Shown piece by piece: positions 1 through 12,756 of a stretch of DNA of 58,045 nt. Location of the stretch: the NCBI GenBank assembly GCA_002751075.1, contig NAOQ01000364.1:16807-74851 (forward strand). The letters are read 5' to 3'. Position 1 is the first letter of the stretch. Every line of letters begins with the position of its first letter. The notes beneath the pieces were generated by a model, which was not told the DNA's origin, ran no database searches, and saw only the letters and a list, made by a program, of their open reading frames with translations. The DNA comes from Ichthyophonus hoferi. Taxonomy: Eukaryota; Opisthokonta; Ichthyosporea; Ichthyophonida; Ichthyophonidae. The translations under genes were made by a program, and so were the position numbers.

Positions 1-3
1 TGA

Positions 4-42
<39 letters not shown>

Positions 43-449
43 TAATATTGTCAACAAATAGTAAGAAACGCAAAGCTTTATTTTTTTATAATGGTTTGAA
101 CATCATCATTCATTGTTTTATTAGTTGTTTTTGTTACTTTAATCTTTTTCACAACCCTTGTTTATTGCAGATATCAAAGTAACTGTGTTCCATATTTCAG
201 TGCAAAAAAGAAAGAATCATATAGATCCTCATTGACTAATGCAATTTACCTGAGACTAGTAACTCCCACTAGAATTGCTTGCTCATGACTTGATCATTAT
301 TTTCCAGTTAGCTAATATCATTAGACCAATTGCTTGCATTCTGTTCATTTACATCAATTAATTATTTTATCTTATTAAGAACGTCATTTAAGTAACTATT
401 GGACCAATTATTTCATGATCAACATTTTACCAGTTTTCTGGCTGTATCA
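1..449 (-). mobile_element. Left LTR (3' LTR) of a copia-type element
   Basis: The sequence begins TGAGAATATA and ends TGTATCA next to a pyrimidine-rich tract, which would read as the polypurine tract on the minus strand. The same sequence recurs, diverged, at 6982-8152. Shared blocks include the stretches around 48-110 and 180-310. It lies just beyond the RNase H end of the internal region, so it is the 3' LTR of a minus-strand element. A (TA)n run at 7-36 sits inside it. Because the window starts exactly here, the outer edge may lie further left. By eye the two LTRs differ at roughly 15-20% of aligned positions, so the insertion is old. Confidence 0.75.
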
Positions 450-3400
450 CACACTCTCTCAGAGTTGATAGTATTGCAACACTCTCACATTGATTAAGAC
501 GTCAGAGAAAGCCAAAAAATGAAGAAAGTCTGTTGACTCAGCACTGCAACCATGCTGGCTTTTGCCTAAATAAGCTCTAAGATAGTTTTGCATATAGTTG
601 TGTTTGTAGACATAAGAGTCTCTTGACTGCCTAAAATGGACCAAGTCAAAAGGCTTGGTCAGACTTTCAGCAGCCTGATTCTTAGATGAGAGACTCCTGA
701 CTTCAATTTTATTGTTGCTTACCACTTCACTGATATAATGGAAATGAACAATAATATGGAATGTTTTTGAAGGCGCACATCTTGCTGAAAAGTCATACAG
801 CACTCATTTTATCTCCATACAGCAGTATTTTATCAGGGTCAAAACTTAGTCCATCCATAAATGCTGTAATATACATAATTTGTTGTATTGTTGTTGCCAT
901 GCTTGTGAAATTGCTCTCTGTAAATGAAAAGGTGCATATAGTTTGCTTTCCACTGTTCCAATCTACCAATTCTATAGCTAGGAAAATACAATAACCACAG
1001 GTACTCTTTGTATCATTGTATCCTAATGTTGAGAAGTCTACATCAGAGTAACCAATCAGAGTGATGGGTCCAGGCTTTTACATTATGGTCTCTGCTGGGT
1101 ACATGTTCAGGCGCCTTAGGAGATGAAGAAGCATCCCATTATTATCCAGGTTAGGTTTGGTAGAGCACCTGGCAAGGAAAGCTATGTTTAAGGTGATGAC
1201 AGGTCTACTAGATTTTCTAATCCAGTTCAGACACCCGATGAGGGAGGCATATGCAGTTAGGTCACATGGCTGGTATGTTTTGCTTGGTTCCAGACTAGAT
1301 GTATTCTGCAAGAAGGGGCATGTGCATTGATTGTCCATCATGCTAATCATAGCTCTTAACCAATTCCGTTACGTATCTGATACAGTAGGATGCATCTTTC
1401 TAGGTTTCTACTGATTGTATATCTAAGGAAGGAGCTTGGGATCATATGGGGGTATTTTCAGAAATTATGTTGATGAACCACTCTCAATCCTTGGTGGTTT
1501 CTGTGCAGATAAGGGTACCATCAACATAAATGCAAATATTCATAAAACTTGTTTTTCCATTTGACTTGTACAGGCAAAGTTTAGTCTTCATAGGATAGAA
1601 ATGTATTGACCATAGCAAGCTATCTAATACTTTATTCCACAGTAGTTCTGAGGTATATAGTCCATAGAAACTTCTATTCATTTTGCAAACGTGTCCCCCC
1701 ATGGTCCAGTTGGCAGTTGCTCTAGATACACTGGTGCATCCTGGCAAATATGCAAATAGGTGGACTTAATGTCTAGTTGTACTAGTTTATACCCTTGGGC
1801 AACTGCAAAGCTTAATAAGAGTCTAATAAGCATAAATGAGTACACAGGATTTGAGATATTATGATGATCTATGTATTATTTTTTTGGATCCTTGCATTAC
1901 CAGGTATGCATTGTGTCCAGCTACTTGTCCTTTCTTGTCATTTTTCTGATGGAATACCCGCCGGCTACACAGAACAATAGTTTTCACAGATGGTCTTAAA
2001 CTGAGGTACCGTGGCAAGTGTAGCCACTACTGCTATGAATGCTAGTGTGCAGGACAGAATGTGTTTATGTGTTTGTAGTACTGCTTCTTGTCATAGGGGC
2101 TTATATCTCAATACTCCCTGTGCATGTGGTTCTTCTATTGGCAGTTTAATCGGAACATCATTGCCACTATGGTTGTCTGATAAATCTGCTGCAGTTTCTT
2201 CCACTAACTTGGGAGAGTCCTTTTACATTGTTAGAAGCTGTAAATTAGAGGCATTATGAGGTGACAATGATGTTGCATTGGTGTTGCTAATAGACTCTGC
2301 TTGCAGATACTTCATGGTGTTATGTTGTTGAATGATTTATCTTTCCCATAGTCTAGGGGCAATGATAGATGAGAAGTCAGCTCTCCTTCTGTAATCACTT
2401 TCTCAAGAGGAATGTCCGTTCATGTAAGTTAGAAAGGGTTTTGTTGTGCAGTTTCATGTTCTTCCTTCATGCAGAGGAATTATATTTTGAAGAATGAATG
2501 TAATGCTTCCTCATGCTGTAATGTGGTATGCTGCCCAGTCCAACATTCTCCACCTTAGTTTGAGTATGTTATATCCTAGTAGTACCCCCAGCTGCCCTCT
2601 AAGAAAGAATTTCTCCTTGACGTAATATCATAGAGTCTGTAGTAAACCTTGCAACTCAAGGTATGCAATCTCTCTATTAGCGCCCTGATTTTGTGCCATA
2701 ATTTATATGGTACTACGTCATTTGATACAGCTGATGTTGGAATCATGTTGCATTTGTATATTGCTTCATGGAGAGCAAAACTACAAAAATAGGGTGGCAT
2801 GATTGCTTGTTTTAAAGGCATCCATGACGTCTGTCGAAGTTGATAGTTTATGCTTTCAATCAGACCATTGCTTTATGTCATATATGGCAAGGTAGTAAGG
2901 TGGATGATTTCCTTCTCATACAGATGCATTTGAAACACCTTACTAAAGTACGCTCATTATTGGTCTGAGAAGAGGTTGACAATGTTGAGGGATGTGTGCA
3001 GGGATTCCGCTACTGCTTTAAATGTCTTGAAGTACGTGGGAACATTGGTTTTCTGTACCATGTAATATGCAGTTGTGTAGTGCATACAGTCATTGATGAA
3101 GGTAACAATTCAACAGAAGTCCAATAATGTCACTGCATATTTCTTTTTAATGAACATAATGAGCATATTATTCTGGACTTGAGCTCCATTTTGGTAATTT
3201 TGGAAATGATACAGTTATTGCATAGCAATCTGTCTTTGGTTAGCATTGGTTTCTGGTGGTGTAGTAGGACCTGCCAAAGACGTGCATCAAACGGATAAAT
3301 ATATCTGTTGTGCCACAACACATGTGTTATGGAACTTGCATCTGAGGGACTGTACTCCTGTCATCTGTGGCCCATGTTGCTAGGCATGTTGCCTTAGCAA

Positions 3401-6400
3401 TGTTGATGTCTGGTTCTGCCAATGTGATAAGTTTACAGAAAGATATGTAGGGGAGAACACTATCAGTGTTGAGAATGTAAGAATTGTCCTTACAGAGTTG
3501 TTGTCCTAAGAAGATAAATGTTTGTTAAGTGTAACTATCACTACTAATTTGGTAGAGAAAGTGATGATCACATCTTGCGCATGTAGGGCAAGGATGGGGA
3601 AGACATTATTGGGGGCAGACTCCATGTAGAAGACTTGTTTTAAGTCAGTCAGATGTGACCTAAATGTAATGGGGCTTATCAATGTTGCCAAGGTCTTGCT
3701 GCCATTTTCCATCATGATTGGAACATGAAAGGGAGTACTCTCTGTAAAAGCAGCCAGTATGGAGCAGATGTGCATGCTAGTACTAAGGTCTGGTATAAAG
3801 TGCCCCTTAAGGAACCCTTCTTCCTTGATGATTTGACTGACATGAGCAATTGTAATGATAGGATCTTTGGTGGATCAGCCATGGAGCTGGATAAATCTTT
3901 TATTAGCCTATTTTTGGTATTTTGTGTCCTAGATCTTCTCAATGAGTTCTAATAGTTTAAACTGCCTTTGTGTTTTATGTAGACTACTGTGTTGAGGAAG
4001 ATGTAATATCTGGGATGGTAGTCACAATGTCTTTTGAGTTTGGGTGCTTTGTTTCCATTAAGTCTCTTGTTGTCTTTCTTCTTCTCTCCATCCCTCCTGT
4101 CACCATTGCTTTTGTTTCTACTCCTGTATAACTTGCCTCTGTGGTTATACTTTTTTTTTTTGTCTTTGTGGTTGTCCGCATCTTCCTGATCTGCACTCTG
4201 GAAGCCATTTCTTTGTTCATAAGATTCAATGGCTATGTGATTGTTTGTCATTGGGAGTATGCCCTATTCTGGACCTCCAGCCATGTCACTCACTAGGTTG
4301 TTATACTTGGGCATGGCATACCCTGCCTTTTTTTATCTTGATTCTGCAAAAATTGACGTTCCGCCCCACAATTATATTCTCTGAAGTTAACCCCAATACT
4401 CCCATCAGTTTTTTTATTTTATTATTCACACATTCTTAAGGATTCAAATCCTCTAGTGCTGCATACTCATTTTCCACTATTCCTACTATATGGCTGAGTT
4501 AATAATATGCCAAACACTCATGCCAATAGTGAAGACCACCCACCTGAATGTACCAGTATTCCTGTTGGTTATTTGGGTTGCAGCATCATGTGGTACATCT
4601 TTCATAGGTGATAAAAATGTTGAGATCTTTGCTCCACTGGTACAAGTGATAGTTACTTATTTTTGCTTGCCTAAAGATTCTTTTAGGATCAATAGGCAGG
4701 AGCACCTGCTGGAGTTATCAATCATTTGACTACCCATTTGTTTAGGAAATGCATGCATATATGGATAATGAGCTGGTCCTACTAATGAGCCTGGTGATGG
4801 TCCAGGAGGTGGTCCAGGCGGTAGTCCTATTTTAGGAACCACATGATTCATTGCATTATTTAAGCCTGTAGGGTTAACCTAATAAGGCAGAAATGGGGAG
4901 TGCACCCTGATTTTGTTAAACAATATTCTCAGAGGATGCCCCATCAAGGAAATTTGGTTTTTCCTCTGTTGATGATTTGATGCAATATATTGCAGAGGGG
5001 GTGGTACAACATATTGCATGAGAGGTTCTTGAAATCATTATTTTGATTAGAAAATCATGGTTGCAAGCAATTACATTGCTTACTACCATTCTCAATTATA
5101 TCATACGAACGCACAATTTCCAAGGTTTCAATGATTCTAGAGCATCAAAGAATACTGGAATAACTACTTAATTAGTAACTCTATGTATTATTATAGGAAA
5201 CAATTTTCTACATCTAAGCAAATTAATAACTAGATAGATTAACTTATTAATTAACTAACTTTATTAGATATATCATTAAGTAGAAATAAAATAGAACTAG
5301 TGCATCAATATATGATCAATGAATATGGGTTTGAATCAATCAGGAACATACCATAATATAGCACATAGAAAGTTATGCTATATAGGGTTTTAAACACTTG
5401 GCTTCTCAATTGTAACAAGTACAAAAGAAAGCTAATTGTATCAGCATTCTTTAGGTTTCTAAATATGCAAGTATGATTAAAGGTAAGGAGATATCAAAAT
5501 AACCTAAATGATCAGTGTATTCCTGATTTCAAAAGCATCAAAATTATTTTTGCATTATTATTTATTCTAAATCAATTAATTATGCCACAAAAATCACAAG
5601 CGAAGTAAATCACATTACTCAGATATATTAATCCAGAGTGATCTTGCATTTTGAAGCAAGCTGGAATCTAGACGGAGCTTTCCTTTCCATTGATTCTTCC
5701 AAATCTAAGAGAATACACTCTCATTTACCATTTTATGAAAGGACAATTGTCAACTACAAAATTACAACGACCAATCCAAAAACAGGAGAGACTCGATCCC
5801 TCAATGTAGACTTAACTCTTTTCTTCAATAAGATGATAACCAAGGGTCAAATTAGTATAACACTCGGGGTTGATCATCAAACCAGATAGGTAGCACATGT
5901 TGTAAAACCTGTTGAGTTGGTATCACTGGGAGGGTATAGGATGCTATAAAAAATTAGCTTTGACAGTTAAGCATTTGCCCTAGCTGGGCAATCAGTTGTG
6001 GAAGTTCACGCATTATGGCAATATTTTGTGTTGCTGCATCTGTATGTTACTAGTTAGTTTCATGTAGTTCAGCCCTGAGCATTTAATTTACATGTTGGGA
6101 GACTCTGAAGGTGGAGTCTCACGTCATAGGTACTGTGATGCGTACATCTGTCGTTCTGTATGCACCATATGATCCAGACATATCTAGTAATGGTTCTCCT
6201 GGGTAGTCAATGGAAAGTTGTTTTTCTATGACTTGGGTAGGCTCTACTGCATTGAACTTTTTCCCAGTTAGTTGCACGGCCAATGAGTTGAAGATCTAGG
6301 TAAGGAGTAGGTTTATTTCAGTGGATTTTCAAAACAAAATTGTAAGAGATTCTGTGATGTGTTATGGATCTCTTGACTATTGAGAATAATAAGGGATGGT

Positions 6401-6981
6401 CCCTATGTTGTCAATTCGTTTGGTCCCATGTCTGGGAGGTTTATAATAGGAGGTTTCCTTTTCTGCAGGGAAGGGAGTTGTATTAGTCATTTATGCCAAT
6501 CTAAAACACTACAAGAATCTGCAGTGTTTTTATTGGCTTATCCACAGGCTTCAGGGGCTCCAATTGGGTGCTGTTTAAATTTATCTCTTACTAGGCTGAC
6601 AATAAGGGTAGCACTTAGCTCCAATACACTTTTAATAGAAAGTTGGGATGAATTTGATGAAAGAGAAAGCATGTATTATATATAGTTCTATTCTTAGCTA
6701 TTTATAGTATTATTCTACAAATTGAAGAGCGACTCCTGCTTTAATCTATTTAGGTATGATTGTGGTAATAGCACAGTGTGAACAATCAGTAAGAGGTACT
6801 AAAACTGTGTATATGCAATACTTATTATTATTATTAATGAAAATAACTGAACAGTTCTCAGTATTCTTGATAGGAAACAAATCTGAACATGAACAATTAT
6901 AATTAAGTGCCAGCAAAGAACTGGACATTACAATAAATACAATAATTATATAATACAAACCAAGTATCTGCTGACCATCAA
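450..6981 (-). mobile_element. Internal region of an old, broken Ty1/copia-type retroelement
   Basis: Recognisable copia-order remains run from right to left. A gag-like, proline-rich and then lysine-rich stretch lies at about 3950-4850. Protease and GAG-pre-integrase remains lie at about 3130-3775. Integrase remains lie at about 2576-2820, with a match to the usual NxxPTxA/xPYxLW stretch. Reverse transcriptase remains lie at about 1484-1747, including SFYGL and the IYVD region. RNase H remains lie at about 459-1350, with the end matching the family's IEVxxLxxxxQxAxxLTKP pattern. The Pol order (integrase before RT) separates copia from gypsy elements. The frame is interrupted many times (well over ten breaks), so this is a fossil. 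The 5' leader, about 5100-6981, has no clear protein remains apart from a conserved block near 6746-6830. Confidence 0.8.
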
Positions 6982-8152
6982 TGAGAATATTTATAGATAA
7001 AATATTGTCAATAAATAGTAAGAAACGCAACGTTTTATTTATAATGGTTTGTACATCATTAAACATTACCTTCTTGGTTGTTATTGTTCCTTTCATCCCT
7101 TTTACAACCATTGTTTATGGCCCATATCAACGTGATTATTATAATCTTCACAACTTATAATAGACTCATCAACGAACATGTGATGTCCCTCTTCTGCTGC
7201 ACTTGATTCAAGGCTCGTGTAAAATCAGTGTCCTCAAGAAAATTTCTTGAAGTATCCGCGTCACTTGTGTCAGAGTAGAATTGGACATGCTACTTCATTT
7301 TTGTTAGGGATCCCAATTTAGCTGCAGTTGCTATGGCAATCTTACATTTGACTGATGGTACAATAGGAGTTAAAATGTCTCTGCTCTTTACTGTCATTGC
7401 TACTTTTTACAATGAACAAATATTATGTATTTTAATTTATTGCTTTATACTATGAAATCGGGATCCAAACTAACTCTATGATTTCTGGTTATATATTTGT
7501 TGGTTTAGGTCAATACCAGTTGACCATGTGATAAGCATTTGAGATAAGTGTATTATCGAACAGGAACTCAACCTAACTGTTATCTAGCATGTTGTCAACA
7601 ACATATTGTCCAATGACTATTCAAAGGATCATTCTGGAACTTACTTAACATAAGTTTTTATCAACCATTTGCCCAATGATTATGTAAAAGACTGTTCTGG
7701 ATGTTGTGTGTCACGTATGTGTCATCAATAACTGTGTGTTATTAAATGTTAATGATCAACAGTATTTAAAACCACGCTAAATTTACATTCTAGACTGCAC
7801 TGAACATCCAGTCTTATTTAAATATAATTATTAACACCATGTAATTAATGTCTAACTTTTGGCTACTGATTGAAACTTCATTCTAAACGCTACTTAATAT
7901 TTAGAGATTCAATGCTATACAAACAATAAATATTTCCGTACAAGATATCACAAAGTATTCGGCAAACTACATCTAGGAGCTGAAATATTTCAGCAGTGAC
8001 TGTGTTCCATATTTCAATGCAAAATGTAAATGGGCTTATTGATACTTATCTGATAATGCAATTCACAAGAGACCAGGAAATCCCACTAGAATTGCTTTAT
8101 CAGAACTTGATCATAATTTTCCAGTTAGTTTAATGTTGATGGCTCTGTAACA
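6982..8152 (-). mobile_element. Right LTR (5' LTR) of the copia-type element, split by an insertion
   Basis: 6982-7130 matches the outer half of the left LTR, including the ATATTGTCAAYAAATAGTAA block. About 7995-8152 matches its inner half, including the TGTGTTCCATATTTCA block, and it ends GGCTCTGTAACA against GGCTGTATCA on the left. The roughly 864 bp between the halves have no counterpart in the left LTR. Confidence 0.7.
7131..7994. mobile_element. Unidentified ~860-bp insertion inside the right LTR
   Basis: This segment is present in the right LTR and absent from the left LTR at the same point, so it was inserted after the element integrated, or it was deleted from the other copy. I see no long open frame. 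There is a weak internal duplication around 7595-7640 and 7665-7700, with similar wording around CAATGAYTAT and TTCTGGA. No terminal inverted repeat or clear target duplication was recognised, so the class is unknown. Confidence 0.5.
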
Positions 8153-10694
8153 TAATATTTTATAGCAAATACTTTTACCATCTTACTATTCTATAATGTT
8201 CAAATCTATAGTATCATTTATTAGTTTGTGCTGTGTTTAGTTATATGCTTGTTATCAATTCCTGCAAGACTCTTGCAGCTCTCTGAGATAGATGTTTGAA
8301 TAAATGCTTCAGGTGCTCTTTATATATGCTATCTTATTATGTTGAATGTACATAGTTTACCAATGGATATCGTTCCTGTACATACAAGATCTCTATCCTA
8401 TGATGCATGGTCACTGCATATTTAGAAAGGCTATAATGCTACATGCCTAGTGATTGGAATTGACGTATGTACGTTCATTTTCAGATATATAAAGCTTACC
8501 TAAATAGTTGTTCACATTATTTATCTCTATATGGAACCCTAAAATATAAATATAGGAATGACTATAAAGACGGTTTATTTATCTATATTAAGGTGTGTAT
8601 CAATCAATATTGGAATTGAAAATCTAGAAAAAGGTATGGGCACACCCCTCTAATGGCACTTATACTAGGAATTATGAGATGCCAAAGCGCATCATTCAAT
8701 TGTATTTGTAAGATTGAACTATGCATTGTGGTATTTTTATATTTATTTGTAGATTATTTTTGGAATTTTAGCACTTAGAGCTGCTGCCATTCCAAAGCAA
8801 TTGTAACAATAAATTGCTCAATATAAGTGAATTAATTCAGATTTTTTAATATGCAAAGTGTTTAAGGTAATAGTATTAACTTAGATTACTGCTAATCTAC
8901 TAGGCACATAATTTTAAATTGGGTTACTACTGGTCATACAAGTATAAACCTAACTGATAAAAATATGATATTAAGGATGGCAACAATTTGAAGTCAGGGT
9001 AAATCTACTGAACGTCACTGCCTTCTTATGTATGTGCTTAGTTGCCTGGATCCAGATCTATATACTGTAGCATTTCCCAAAATTTGGTGAACAAATTTTA
9101 TTTTAATTTGGATGCTGGCTTTTGGTTTTAAGGATTTAACAGATTACATTAATAATGAAATAGAGCAGGATAACACCGAAATACTACAGTTTTAAATAGA
9201 TCGAGAATTCGCTTGGTTTTTGGAGTTACCTTGGAATTGGGAACTTGATTATTAACGCACTGTTCATGTTGAACTATAGTGAAGAACCTTATAATTAGGC
9301 AATTGGTCCAGCTGACTGGTCTATACAATGGTACCCATCCCCTAGACTATATAACAAGCCAATAAACCCTTAATTTGGATCAATTTCTGTTATAGCTTAC
9401 GTGAGTATAAATAGAGACTTCTTTATGTTGAAGTGACGGCTCTATTCTAACAAAGTGGTTCAAACATAAAACCTATAGATTACTAGAGAAGATTTGCAAC
9501 TACAATAGCTTTTAATTACTAGTCGGCAGATTTTTAAGTTAAAAAAGCCATGGTAGAGTTTACTTTTAACACTGACAAAAATATACCGCACGATTTAGGT
9601 GACACCTTCAGCGAGTTTGAAAACTGTCACCTCTGTGTCTAACAATAGCTTCACGTCTGCAACCACTGGAGTTCATAGTTCCATTTGCTCTGCTATAGAG
9701 TTTAAAAATACTGGTTGGAACTTCCAACATTATAAACATGAGTATCCATGTAAATAACTGAATTATGCGGATCCAGAACATCTACCACCACAGATCATCA
9801 TTAGTTATCATGATGTTCATCAACAGGTGTACAACTATCCCTTCACATGGCGGTGACACATCAAATAAAATTTTAGATCTGTACCTAAGCTCTGTTGCGA
9901 GTGTATGCTTGATTTTCTTTTTTGATGCTTTCAAGCTGCACACTACCAGACATGTTCACTAATTTACCCCATAGCTCACCTCTCGCCCTCTCTTGCAATT
10001 ATTATATTATATTCACCTATACAAGTGTGAGTTATCAACTGGATGCTTGGAAAGTGTCTCAATGGGTTAGTAGATGATATTTTCATTTGTTGTTAACCAT
10101 GCTAGTGCAGGCATCATTTAAGTTACAATCACCTCGCTAAATTAGAGGACTGGCATCACTCAGTGATCCAATACACAAGTTTAACCAGTGGCGATCAATA
10201 TTCTTTATTTGCAAAGGCCTAGACAGCATAGGATGCAATCCATTGGTGTAAGAGATCGGCGGGATTTTCAAAATACAATATTTATTCCTTAACCTTAATT
10301 TAATATCTTGCAATATAAACACCACTGTAAGCTGCATTGCAGATCATTGTGCATAGCCCAACATATCGTGGGCCTATCTACACTTAGCCATTTAACTATC
10401 AACAAGTACCCAGGCCAAAATAAATATTAGAAACTATATGATCGACTGGACATGATGGTCACTGTTCCATAATAGCCTCTCAGGGAACAACTGAATAGCA
10501 GATAACAAGTCAGTAGTGAACGACCGGGTTCCCCTTGGTATTCCTACGTGTTGTGTCATTATGGTATCACCCAGCCATTGACCATTCAACTAATCATTGG
10601 TAAGATACCAACAGATATAAAAGATCTCTACTTAATTATTCATCTATGCTCTTCTACATCCAACCTCCAGCGACTTCCTACAAACCCTGATGGT
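8153..10694. other. AT-rich spacer, no gene seen
   Basis: Only short open frames appear on both strands, and none resembles a known family or is joined by consistent splice phases. CCAAT/ATTGG density is near expectation here (3 in 8001-9000), unlike the gene-rich part of the window. Confidence 0.5.
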
Positions 10695-11440
10695 CTATGC
10701 CCATGGTTGCAGTAAAGGCTGTACACGAGCTTTGAGAGCAGTCCAAGCTTCTATGGGACGATCATCCAGTATTAGTCGTCTGTAGACCCTCAGTACTCCA
10801 TCATTCCACACTTCCTTTAGATCATCGACCTCTGAGGCACCTAACAACTTAGGCTGCAAGGGTATCCCGCATTAGATACATAGTCATCAGGACACCCTTT
10901 CCATTGGGCAATAAAAAACAATACCATCATCTCAGTCATAGTATCTATCCTCTTTACACACTAACAAGGGAGATGGGGGAACAATGGTGTGTCATTTAGC
11001 AATAGCTCCAATAAAGAAAAACATTTAATATTAGTAGCAGTATGAGAGTGAAGTATAGGAGAGAAATAATTGAGGCCTAGCCATTCCACCGTGCCTTTAA
11101 AAGATACATGTGAGCAGACCTCCCATTTACACAAATTTGGTTTTCTAGCTACAGAATTAACCAACCAATGCATTCATACCCCGCCTCCCCAACAACGCAT
11201 GCCTATATGCCAGTACTTAGTCAAACAGAGACAGGCATGCTACCCGCTTAGCCCTACCCACCAAGTTAATGCTTTAAGGCCAAGGCACAGCCACGCTACA
11301 CCCATGGCAAGTGAAAGAACGGTGATTTACCATATGTTTCGTGTCGAAAGACCTCTGGCCAGAGTCAGTAAAGGAGGATATGAGGTGATTGGTGGCCGTG
11401 GAGGTCTGCAGGGCCATGGCCATCCAACGAGTGTGCATCG
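10695..11440 (-). CDS. Unrecognised minus-strand gene fragment (3' end); weak resemblance to a dynein heavy-chain AAA lid
   Basis: Three phase-consistent coding-like pieces are read on the minus strand. One is 11440-11331, starting after CACAG with donor ATG|GTAAAT. The second is 10960-10925, after a strong pyrimidine tract. The last is 10853-10695, ending in TAG. The final exon encodes 52 residues including KEVWNDGVLRVYRRL, which resembles the LWxHExxRVFxDRL helix that follows AAA modules in dynein heavy chains. A possible further exon near 11490-11560 reads CLLAAMG, reminiscent of the AAMGPPGGG stretch of the same family. Linking exons between 10960 and 11331 are unclear, and no ATG exon was found. 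It may be a small gene, a truncated copy or a pseudogene. The coding nature of the last exon is fairly good; the family assignment is weak. Confidence 0.35.
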
Positions 11441-11560
11441 CTGTGAGATGACAGGGGGTCAAAGGGAACCCATATTATAAATATGCATCGAGGGTTGTTG
11501 TCTGCACCCATAGCAGCCAGCAGGCATGGCCTACCCGGATATGGATCCCACCTGCTCTCC

Positions 11561-12708
11561 ACCTTGCATATGTAGTTTGTATATTATCGCTCTAACTATG
11601 CTGCAATCTAACAATCACCCAGCCGCGCCTCTACCATGAGCCTCTCCTTACTATAAACCACTATATGACTATGAGAATACAAGGATATGCAGCAAATTCA
11701 GTCTAATGTGAATAGATAGAAACATGCGCACATGGATTTACACCTTACTCTACTGTCAAATCCATAGTCATTCAGACCTTTATTAACGATATTGTCAATG
11801 ATTTTTTAATTATCTCCTCCTCCACCCACACTGAGCTACGTATATGTGCAAGTAGTTTATTGTGGCTCCCGCTGTGTTTGTTGATGGTCTTACCTTGCCC
11901 ATTCTTATTCTACCCCATCCCCAACCTCTGTGTGACAAGTCCACAGTAAAAAAATACTGGCAACTTATAAATATATATCAATAATGCTTGTACACAACAA
12001 TAATAATACACCCACAATCAATGTAAGCACCCCTCCATCTCAATTCCTCGGAAATATATGTACTTGCATATACCTACAAACTTCTCTTTTCCTACACAAT
12101 AATTTCTCTCACAAAAAATCAACTATTCCCATGCTCCTTATTTATCTTTTATCCTATGGAACAACTAAACTTGTTAATAGTAAAAACCACCAGTATGAGC
12201 AATCATATAGAGAAAATGGAGGCCTCAACACCCTATGTGGCGACAATTGTGTCCTTAGCTTTTGGGTTTATTAACACTCGCAGAGGAACATTCTTTTAAC
12301 GAGGACTCCGAAAATAAATTCCGTAACACTGAAGATGTTTCGTTGTAACCCTGCAAAAATATATTGAATTGTCCCAATAAAAAAATAGTAAGTTACATAC
12401 CCTGCACTGCCACTGTACCCACCGCCACCCCGGACAAAAATGCCTTCCACCCCATATAATAATATAATATCTAGGAAGACGTATAGAACTAGGAAAAACC
12501 AGATAATTAGTTAAAACATGGGTATAGGTAAACAGATATAGAAGGAGATAAACTTATAACCAATAGCATGAAGGATGGCCTATCAACAAAATAATGGCGG
12601 TATCCTATTGGGAGACCGAATCCTAAAATGACACACTGACCAACAGGAAACGTCAGGTTAAAATGACATTCCGTAATGGTATAGCTCTACGGGGACATCA
12701 TTATGATA

Positions 12709-12756
<48 letters not shown>

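Noticed and set aside
4430-4455. tRNA B-box-like GGATTCAAATCC
   Set aside because: No A box or acceptor stem around it; it falls inside the copia gag region.
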